The notes beneath the pieces were generated by a model. It was not told the origin of the DNA. It saw nothing but the letters and a program-made list of their open reading frames with translations, and did no database searches. Source: CALBTQ01 sp036743315 (GTDB taxonomy: Bacteria; Lernaellota; Lernaellaia; Lernaellales; Lernaellaceae). Taken from it: a stretch of 5,908 nt of DNA. Made by a program: the position numbers and the translations under genes. Positions 1-4,969 of the stretch are shown one piece after another (positions within the stretch are counted from its first letter, which is position 1; every line of letters starts with the position of its first letter). The DNA lies in contig DAINPV010000265.1 of NCBI GenBank assembly GCA_036743315.1, positions 1-5,908 of the forward strand. Reading direction: 5' to 3'.

Positions 1-1
1 G

Positions 2-91
2 GAAAATGTGGCGACCGGCTGGGCTAACGAAGCCGCCTATCTGGGCGAAGTAAATATCCGGAAACATGACTTCTGACCCCACCACGACGAA
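2..91 (-). other. Open alternative frame continuing past the reductase disruption to the window edge
   Basis: Read one base over from the reductase frame, the minus strand from 91 down to 2 gives 30 codons without a stop and runs off the window. Its peptide includes GSEVMFPDIYF and ends SPAGRHIF. Its codons (TTC, GTC, GTG, GGC, GCC, CGC) match local usage better than the reductase frame does here, which suggests the true coding frame shifts near 85-95. The peptide contains no cysteine, so restoring the frame alone does not recover a 2Fe-2S motif. An ATG at 67 with a G-rich stretch about 10 bases upstream could instead start a separate downstream gene. These possibilities cannot be separated within the window. 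Confidence 0.35.
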
Positions 92-1067
92 CCAGTTCGC
101 CCGCCTTGACGGCGATCGTCTTTTTGCCTTCGACGACCGCCTGGAATTCCTGCGACGCGACCAGCCCCTCGGGCCAACCCGGTTCGCGCGTCACATCGTC
201 GGGCGGGCCGTACAGCTCGCGGCGGATTTTATGCACCGGCACGCCGAGCGCGCTCAGTTGTTCCAGACAATAGGACAGCATGACATTGGGGCCGCAGAGC
301 ATGAATTTCTGTCCGCTGAAACCGCCGATTGCCTTTTCGATCGTTGCTGCGTCGAGCAACCCTCGCACCCCATCGTAGCCGGCAGGCGGTTCGGAAACGA
401 CAAGCGTGAAGTTCAACCACGGGTAGAGGGCGTCGAGGCGTTTCAACTCCGCGCCGAAGATTACATCGTCGATCGTCCGCGTGCCGTAGAGCAGATGGAT
501 CGTCGGCGGACGCTGCTCAGTCGCCGCCTGGCGGATGATCGACATGAACGGCGTGATGCCGCTGCCGCCGGCGAGAAACACCAACTGCTCGCCGTCGATC
601 AGCGGTTCGTAATAGAAGCCGCCGCTCGGACCGGTCGTGTTCAGCTCGTCGCCGACGAGCACCTCATTGAGCAGATACGGCGCGACGAAGCCGTCGGGGC
701 GATCGCGCACCGTCAGATCGACGTGATCGTCGCCCGGCCGCGACGACAGGCTGTATGGACGGCTGGTCGACACGCCGTCGATTTCGATGAATACGTTGAC
801 GTACTGGCCGGCGCGAAACGGCGGCAGCGGTCCGTCGATGCGCAAACAGCGAAGCGTTTTTGTCGAGGGAGTTTCGGTGATAATCTCCCGAACGCGCAAC
901 CGCATGCGCGTGGGGTGCAGCTTGTCCACTGTGAGCCGCACGAGGTCGCGGTATTCATCCGCGGTGTAATCGGTACCCTGCCCGGTTTGACGCAGTTGCT
1001 TTTGTTTGCCGCCGACCTCGACGATCTGCCCCACATCCTTCAACCAGGCGAATAGTTCCAGTCCCAC
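24..1067 (-). CDS. Ferredoxin-NAD(P)+ reductase-like flavoprotein with a disrupted C-terminal 2Fe-2S domain
   Basis: This is probably a cytoplasmic electron-transfer flavoprotein moving electrons between NAD(P)H, FAD and an iron-sulfur centre. About 55 N-terminal residues belong to no domain I recognise. They are followed by an FAD-binding barrel with RPYSLSS at residues 103-109. The NAD(P)-binding domain has LAGGSGITPF at 165-174 and CGPNVM at 258-263. Residues 307-324 (EFQAVVEGKKTIAVKAGE) look like the opening hairpin of a plant-type ferredoxin domain. Such a domain normally continues about 60 residues through a C-x4-C-x2-C motif, but here the frame ends after only 23 more residues, with no cysteine among them. 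Those last codons include AGA, AGT, TTA and AGG, unlike the rest of the gene. The start is GTG at 1067, chosen for the near-perfect Shine-Dalgarno 5 bases upstream. The gene lies 10 bases after the phytoene-desaturase-like gene, its likely partner. The fold is confident; whether the gene is intact, and what its substrate is, are not. Confidence 0.8.
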   Translation of the reverse strand: MGLELFAWLKDVGQIVEVGGKQKQLRQTGQGTDYTADEYRDLVRLTVDKLHPTRMRLRVREIITETPSTKTLRCLRIDGPLPPFRAGQYVNVFIEIDGVSTSRPYSLSSRPGDDHVDLTVRDRPDGFVAPYLLNEVLVGDELNTTGPSGGFYYEPLIDGEQLVFLAGGSGITPFMSIIRQAATEQRPPTIHLLYGTRTIDDVIFGAELKRLDALYPWLNFTLVVSEPPAGYDGVRGLLDAATIEKAIGGFSGQKFMLCGPNVMLSYCLEQLSALGVPVHKIRRELYGPPDDVTREPGWPEGLVASQEFQAVVEGKKTIAVKAGELVRRGGVRSHVSGYLLRPDRRLR

Positions 1068-1071
1068 GCCG

Positions 1072-1079
1072 ACCTCCTT
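1072..1079 (-). promoter_or_regulatory. Shine-Dalgarno of the reductase gene, overlapping the upstream stop codon
   Basis: The minus strand reads AAGGAGGT, a near-perfect anti-16S match, five bases before the GTG start at 1067. Its first two A bases are also the last two of the TAA stop of the upstream oxidoreductase gene. This fixes the GTG start and implies translational coupling of the pair. Confidence 0.85.
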
Positions 1080-2580
1080 ACTGCTTCCACGTTTTGAGAA
1101 TCATACTGCCGGCCATCTGTCCGGAAATCATGCACGGACCGAAACCGCCGCCCGGTTGCGTCCAGGCGCCGACAAAATACAGCCCTGCCAACGGCCCGCG
1201 ATGCCCCATGCGGTTGATGACGTTGTCATGCGGCGGCTGATCGAAACCGTAAATGCTGCCGCCCAACGTGCCCGCGTAGCGCATGTTGGTCAGCGGTGTG
1301 GCCACCTCGACCACCTCGGCGTACTCCCGCAAACCCGGCGCGTATTTTTCCGCGACGTCGAGCATCGCGTCGGCGACGTCGTTTTTCACCGCGACGTACT
1401 TGTCCGGCGGCACGTCGTACCACGGCTCGCCGTAGGCCAGCGCCGTGAGCACCACCACCGAGGTTCCCGGCGGCGATATTTCCGGATACACGTGGTTGTA
1501 CAGCGTGGCCAGACAGCCGGTCGGTCTCACGATTTTTTTCATCATCTCGTACTGCGCATCGAAATCGTCGTCCGGATTGATGAAGTTCTCGTGGTCGGTC
1601 AGCTTGATCTTTTCCGGCGGCAGATTCACACCGAGGTAAACGTTGACCGTGCCCGGCCCGATCGTACTGGCCTGCAGGCGCCGGAAAAATTTGTCGGGCA
1701 CTTCCGCCGGATCGATCATCCGGCGACAGGTGGCGATCGGATCGGCGTTGGAGACGACCCACCGCGCCTGATAGCGCGTACCGTCGTCGGTGATCACGCC
1801 GGTCACTTGCCCGTTTTCGACGGTGATGGATTTAACGCCGCAATTGAAGCGCACCTGCCCGCCATGTTCCTCCAGCGTAGCGATGAACGCGTTGCTTAGC
1901 GTTTGCGAACGACCCTTGATGAACGACGGCCCGTACTTGAGGTATGACGCCAGCCCCAGAGCGAAATACATGAAGTTGATCTGCGAGGGCGGCAGGCCGA
2001 AATATCCCCAGTACTGGGAAATCACCGCGCGGGCGCGCGGGCTTTTCACGTCGCGATACAGCACTTGGGCCCAGGTGGCGTTCATGTAACGGAAGAAATT
2101 CGGGTAGCGCATCGCCACTTCCATCGGGCCGGGGCGTTTGGGCAGTTTGCTAATCTGCGAAAACTCCTGGTAGAAGGCGACGATGCGGCCGAGGAATTTG
2201 CTGATGCCCTTGGCTTCGTCGGGAAACAGTTCGCACAATTTCGCCTCGTACGCTTCCAAGCCGGCCGGCAGCGTGACGTCCATATCGGGAAAGATCGACC
2301 GATAGAGATTGGGCATCGTGATGATCTCGATTTTATCGAGCACGCCCAGGTAATTCAGGTAGCGGCCGATGTCGCCGCGTCCGTCACTGCCGGCGCCGGA
2401 AAGCTCATGCAACGCGATTTCGAATTCGTAACGCCCGCGCACGAAGCTGGTGGCGAATCCACCAGGAACGTTGTGCCGTTCCAGCAGCAGCACACTCAAA
2501 CCGTTTTTGGCTAGAAAAGTGGCTGCCGACATGCCGCCCAAACCGGCGCCCACCACGATGACATCGTATTGGTAAGTCAC
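1078..2580 (-). CDS. CrtI/phytoene desaturase-family FAD-dependent oxidoreductase
   Basis: This 500-residue flavoprotein belongs to the carotenoid desaturase / retinol saturase-like group of the amine oxidase superfamily. These enzymes oxidise, reduce or isomerise polyenes and other hydrophobic substrates, often at the membrane surface. The N-terminal dinucleotide-binding motif is VIVVGAGLGGMSAA (residues 7-20), with the ribose-binding acidic residue in LLLER (31-35) and then VPGGFATSF (38-46). The C-terminal FAD signature is GLYFVGAWTQPGGGFGP (466-482) followed by ISGQMAG. Length is normal for the family and the reading frame is intact. The start is GTG at 2580, supported by an AAAGGA site 8 bases upstream. 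No phytoene synthase or other carotenoid gene is in the window, so naming it crtI would overstate the evidence. The adjacent reductase suggests it receives or passes on electrons through a dedicated partner. Family assignment is strong; the substrate is unknown. Confidence 0.85.
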   Translation of the reverse strand: MTYQYDVIVVGAGLGGMSAATFLAKNGLSVLLLERHNVPGGFATSFVRGRYEFEIALHELSGAGSDGRGDIGRYLNYLGVLDKIEIITMPNLYRSIFPDMDVTLPAGLEAYEAKLCELFPDEAKGISKFLGRIVAFYQEFSQISKLPKRPGPMEVAMRYPNFFRYMNATWAQVLYRDVKSPRARAVISQYWGYFGLPPSQINFMYFALGLASYLKYGPSFIKGRSQTLSNAFIATLEEHGGQVRFNCGVKSITVENGQVTGVITDDGTRYQARWVVSNADPIATCRRMIDPAEVPDKFFRRLQASTIGPGTVNVYLGVNLPPEKIKLTDHENFINPDDDFDAQYEMMKKIVRPTGCLATLYNHVYPEISPPGTSVVVLTALAYGEPWYDVPPDKYVAVKNDVADAMLDVAEKYAPGLREYAEVVEVATPLTNMRYAGTLGGSIYGFDQPPHDNVINRMGHRGPLAGLYFVGAWTQPGGGFGPCMISGQMAGSMILKTWKQ

Positions 2581-2588
2581 GACGATAA

Positions 2589-2594
2589 TCCTTT
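2589..2594 (-). promoter_or_regulatory. Shine-Dalgarno of the CrtI-like gene
   Basis: The minus strand reads AAAGGA eight bases before the GTG codon at 2580. It supports GTG over the nearest in-frame ATG, which lies inside the FAD-binding glycine motif and cannot be the start. Confidence 0.65.
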
Positions 2595-2626
2595 GGTTAG
2601 CTGGTCGAAGTTGATTCCGTTCGAAA

Positions 2627-2656
2627 ACGATAGGCCCAGCAGCGGGCGACTGTCAA
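2627..2656 (-). promoter_or_regulatory. Candidate sigma70-type promoter for the leftward oxidoreductase genes
   Basis: On the minus strand a perfect TTGACA (plus positions 2651-2656) is followed after 18 bases by TATCGT (2627-2632), which matches four of six -10 bases. Transcription would start near 2620, leaving a leader of about 40 bases that contains the AAAGGA ribosome site. The -35 is strong, the -10 mediocre and the spacer slightly long. Confidence 0.4.
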
Positions 2657-2671
2657 GCAATCGACCCGCTG
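2640..2671. repeat. Imperfect dyad overlapping the leftward -35
   Basis: CAGCGGG at 2640-2646 is the reverse complement of CCCGCTG at 2665-2671. The inner bases CGA (2647-2649) and TCG (2661-2663) extend the stem past a single unpaired A at 2664, leaving an 11-base loop. The loop contains the TTGACA of the candidate leftward promoter. It could be a protein-binding site or chance. It lacks a T-run, so it is not a typical terminator. Confidence 0.3.
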
Positions 2672-2793
2672 GAAATTCCCGGATTTGTCATTGTTGAAAA
2701 TGCAACCCTCCAACCAGCGATTGAAAATCCATACCGGCTATCCGGAACTCCAAACAAAACCTAATGAATATTTACATGCCTCACATTATTCTC

Positions 2794-2823
2794 TTGACCT
2801 TGCACTTAACTTTCGCATATTAT
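2794..2823 (+). promoter_or_regulatory. Sigma70-type promoter of the P-loop-argC-argD operon
   Basis: TTGACC at 2794-2799 (five of six -35 bases) and TATTAT at 2818-2823 (five of six -10 bases) are separated by 18 bases within an AT-rich stretch. The start would be near 2830, giving a leader of about 40 bases. The -10 lies inside the first of two palindromes, so repressor binding there would directly block the polymerase. Confidence 0.6.
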
Positions 2824-2850
2824 GCGCTTCTTTCGCATAATATGCGTCTT
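2811..2850. promoter_or_regulatory. Tandem palindromic operator (two 13-base boxes on a 20-base repeat)
   Basis: Two adjacent 20-base units (2811-2830 and 2831-2850) match at 16 of 20 positions. Each holds a perfect palindrome with one central base: CGCATATTATGCG at 2814-2826 and CGCATAATATGCG at 2834-2846. The two differ only in the central T or A, which leaves symmetry unaffected. Centres are 20 bases apart, about two helical turns, so bound proteins would sit on the same DNA face. Box one covers the -10 and box two covers the early transcribed region. Paired boxes at similar spacing are typical of hexameric ArgR/AhrC regulators. However, the arms here (CGCATA/TATGCG) do not match the E. 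coli ARG-box arms, so the regulator is not identified. Confidence 0.7.
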
Positions 2851-2856
2851 TAGATT

Positions 2857-2860
2857 AAGG
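2857..2860 (+). promoter_or_regulatory. Weak Shine-Dalgarno of the P-loop gene
   Basis: AAGG lies ten bases before the ATG at 2871. A second in-frame ATG at 2877 is 16 bases away, too far for good spacing, so 2871 is slightly preferred. The choice changes the protein by only two residues. Confidence 0.4.
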
Positions 2861-2870
2861 TATATAACCG

Positions 2871-3935
2871 ATGCAAATGAGACGTTTGAAACTTGATCGT
2901 ATCGCCTCTTCGACCCGCAATGCCCAACTGCGTCGCGAGGTCGTCGTCGGCGATGAACTGATTGCGCGCGAAGGATACATTCTGGCCGTACGCGTGCTAC
3001 AAAACAAATTCGCTTACGACACCGTGGAAGACGTCACCGGGCGGATGATCAAAGTGAAGGCTGGTGATATCTTGGCGGGCGTTCTCGGCTACCGGCGCGC
3101 CCTACGTGGATATGCCGGCATCGTACCGGACAAACTGGCCGTGGGCGACAGGCTGCACATCCTCAACCTCGGCGGCGTGCTGGGCATCTGCACCGCCGGC
3201 AACCCGGAATTGGGTCCGCCCTTCGAAGTCGAAGTGCTCGGCGCCGTGCTGACCTTTCCCGACATGGGCGACCGCGTCGGCGAACCGGCGCATATTTATA
3301 CGTCCAGCATTTTACCGGCAAGCACTTTGAATAACCTGCCGCCGCTGATCATGATCGCCGGCACTTCAATGAACAGCGGCAAAACCTTTGCCGCCACCGA
3401 ACTGGTGCGCGTGCTGTCCAAACAGGGGCGCAACGTCGCCGCCTGCAAGTTGACCGGCGTCAGTTTGATGCGCGACATGCTCTCGATGGGCGACGCCGGC
3501 GCGGTCGAAGTGATGGACTTCACTCAGGCAGGCATCGCCTCGACGCGCGGCACGAAAATTCTGCCCGTCGCTCGCGGCATTCTGCAGCACCTGGCGAAAG
3601 GCAATCCCGACTTGATCGTCGCCGAATTGGGCGACGGCATTCTGGGCGAGTACGGCGTGGACGACATTCTAGGCGACGTGGAAACAACCAGATTCGCCGC
3701 CTGTCACATTGTCTGCGCGCCCGACCCGGTGGCGGCCTACGGGGCGGTGCGGATCTACCGCGAACGCTTTCATCTGCCGATTCACCTCTTCACCGGCCCG
3801 GTCACCGACAACGCCGTCGGCAGCGATTTCATCCGCGACAAATTGGGCATCGAGGCCATCAACGCGCGCCATGATATCGACAACCTGGTCGCTGTCGTCA
3901 CGCGCATTATCGAACAAGCGGGAGCCGGACAATGA
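2871..3935 (+). CDS. DUF1611/BioD-like P-loop protein, first gene of an argC-argD operon
   Basis: A 354-residue, probably cytoplasmic protein. Residues 1 to about 155 look like a beta-rich domain without an assigned function (GDRLHILNLGGVLG at 92-105). Residues 159-354 form a P-loop NTPase-like domain. Walker A is GTSMNSGKT at 164-172, with K171 the phosphate-binding lysine. KLTGVSLMRDM (193-203), DAGAVEVMDF (208-217) and the Walker-B-like DLIVAELGDG (247-256) follow. This order recalls DUF1611 and dethiobiotin synthetase-type proteins. Family knowledge: DgcN, a DUF1611 protein, N-acetylates D-glutamate. The stop overlaps the argC start by four bases (ATGA), so it is co-translated with argC and argD and placed under the tandem operator. 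I infer a role in arginine synthesis, perhaps acyl transfer to glutamate or an accessory or regulatory ATPase. Domain recognition is good; function is not established. Confidence 0.75.
   Translation: MQMRRLKLDRIASSTRNAQLRREVVVGDELIAREGYILAVRVLQNKFAYDTVEDVTGRMIKVKAGDILAGVLGYRRALRGYAGIVPDKLAVGDRLHILNLGGVLGICTAGNPELGPPFEVEVLGAVLTFPDMGDRVGEPAHIYTSSILPASTLNNLPPLIMIAGTSMNSGKTFAATELVRVLSKQGRNVAACKLTGVSLMRDMLSMGDAGAVEVMDFTQAGIASTRGTKILPVARGILQHLAKGNPDLIVAELGDGILGEYGVDDILGDVETTRFAACHIVCAPDPVAAYGAVRIYRERFHLPIHLFTGPVTDNAVGSDFIRDKLGIEAINARHDIDNLVAVVTRIIEQAGAGQ
3920..3924 (+). promoter_or_regulatory. Shine-Dalgarno of argC inside the P-loop gene
   Basis: GGGAG lies seven bases before the argC ATG at 3932 and within the last codons of the preceding gene. 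It supports the start that gives the ATGA overlap. Confidence 0.65.
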
Positions 3936-4969
3936 CCCGGGCGAAAATCGATGTCGCTGTGCTCGGCGCCACCGGATTGACCGGCGGCGAATTGCTGCGC
4001 CTGTTGTTGCTGCATCCGCACGTGAAGGAGATTCACGCACTGTCGCGGCAGGAAACCGGCCGGCCGTTGCATGAAGTGCATCCTTCCTTGCGACATTTGC
4101 CGCCGGCAACCTTTTCCTCGCTGTCGCCGCGCGAAGCGGCCGAGCGCGCCGAGGTGATTTTCTTCGCCCTGCCTCACACACAAAGTCAGCAGTTCGTCGC
4201 CGAGTTGATCGATCTGGACGACAAATTGTTGATCGACTTGTCAGCCGATTTTCGCTTGCGCGATCGCGAAGCCTACCAGCGCCATTATGCGCCCCATACC
4301 TGTTTCGAGCTGGTCGAGCGGTTTGTTTACGGCTTGCCCGAACTGGATCGCGAGACGATTCGCACAGCAAAGCGCATCGCCAATCCAGGCTGCTTCGCCA
4401 CCGCCGCCGAGTTGCTGTTGCTGCCGATGGCCCAGGCCGGTCTCCTGCGCGACACTTGGCCGATCTTCGCGATTACCGGATCATCGGGTTCGGGCAAAAC
4501 GCCGAAAGCGTCGACCCATCATCCGTTCCGCGACGGCAACCTGTTCGCGTACAAAATGCTGGCGCACCAGCACGAAGCGGAAATCATGCAGACTTTGTCG
4601 CAAGCCGCCGGCCACACTTGCCGCCTTCGGTTGTTGAGCCATTCCGGTCCGATGGTGCGCGGCATTCATTGCACGACCTACGCCCACGTCGCCGGGCTGG
4701 CCGACATCGACCTCGCCGCGTTGTACCGCAACGCCTATGCCGATCATCCGTTCGTGCATGTGTTGTCCGCTCCCCCGCGCCTGGCGGAAGTGGTCGGCAC
4801 CAACTTCGTTCATGTCGCGTTGCAACAAAACGGCCCCGAAGTGGAAATCGCTTTGGCGCTCGACAACCTGGTCAAAGGCGCTGCCGGCCAAGCGGTGCAA
4901 AATATGAACCTGATGCTCGGCTTCGACGAAACCGTCGGTCTGACGCATCCCGGAGCGTATCCATGCTGA
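3932..4969 (+). CDS. argC: N-acetyl- (or N-acyl-) gamma-glutamyl-phosphate reductase
   Basis: ArgC reduces N-acylglutamyl phosphate to N-acylglutamate semialdehyde with NADPH in arginine biosynthesis. The 345-residue protein is full length. The NADPH-binding loop is LGATGLTGGE at residues 11-20 and the family motif DLSADFRL is at 102-109. The catalytic cysteine is C154 in NPGCFATA (151-158), and the substrate-binding histidine region includes HQH at 212-214. The C terminus carries DNLVKGAAGQAVQNMN (311-326), typical of the family. The segment ITGSSGSGKTPKASTHH (181-197) resembles a Walker A by chance but is the ArgC loop after the catalytic domain. This loop, the HQH and the C-terminal run resemble Bacteroidetes-type ArgC, so the natural acyl group (acetyl or succinyl) is not certain. 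The gene overlaps the P-loop gene by 4 bases and argD by 7. LysY of the LysW pathway is the main alternative, but no lysW is visible here. Confidence 0.92.
   Translation: MTRAKIDVAVLGATGLTGGELLRLLLLHPHVKEIHALSRQETGRPLHEVHPSLRHLPPATFSSLSPREAAERAEVIFFALPHTQSQQFVAELIDLDDKLLIDLSADFRLRDREAYQRHYAPHTCFELVERFVYGLPELDRETIRTAKRIANPGCFATAAELLLLPMAQAGLLRDTWPIFAITGSSGSGKTPKASTHHPFRDGNLFAYKMLAHQHEAEIMQTLSQAAGHTCRLRLLSHSGPMVRGIHCTTYAHVAGLADIDLAALYRNAYADHPFVHVLSAPPRLAEVVGTNFVHVALQQNGPEVEIALALDNLVKGAAGQAVQNMNLMLGFDETVGLTHPGAYPC
4952..4955 (+). promoter_or_regulatory. Shine-Dalgarno of argD inside argC
   Basis: GGAG lies seven bases before the argD ATG at 4963, in the last codons of argC. It fixes the argD start and its seven-base overlap with argC. 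Confidence 0.6.

Noticed and set aside
66..1055. Long plus-strand open frame opposite the reductase gene
   Set aside because: Its translation is rich in Arg, His and Asp with no recognisable motif. The minus strand carries clear FAD and NAD(P) motifs over the same span. This is a GC-rich antisense shadow.
1006..1899. Plus-strand open frame opposite the CrtI-like gene
   Set aside because: It is low-complexity and His/Arg/Val-rich, without a ribosome site or family motif. The opposite strand encodes an intact 500-residue flavoprotein.
2640..2671. Rho-independent terminator in the intergenic region
   Set aside because: There is no T-run after the stem on either strand, and both flanking operons point away from this region, so no terminator is expected.
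2694..2728. Direct repeat TTGAAAAT at 2694-2701 and 2721-2728
   Set aside because: Eight AT-rich bases repeated once at 27-base spacing, with no symmetry or relation to either promoter, are easily chance.
2871..3935. Naming the P-loop protein bioD or mobB
   Set aside because: The Walker A region is similar, but the length, the N-terminal domain and the arginine operon context do not fit dethiobiotin synthetase or MobB.
3669..4370. Minus-strand open frame across the P-loop/argC junction
   Set aside because: It is Arg/Ala-rich shadow sequence antisense to two well-supported genes, with no motif.
4487..4502. Walker A-like SGSGKT in ArgC suggesting an ATPase
   Set aside because: It lies in the conserved ArgC loop after the catalytic cysteine domain, in a position where relatives have similar Gly/Ser-rich sequence. 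The rest of the protein is a standard reductase.
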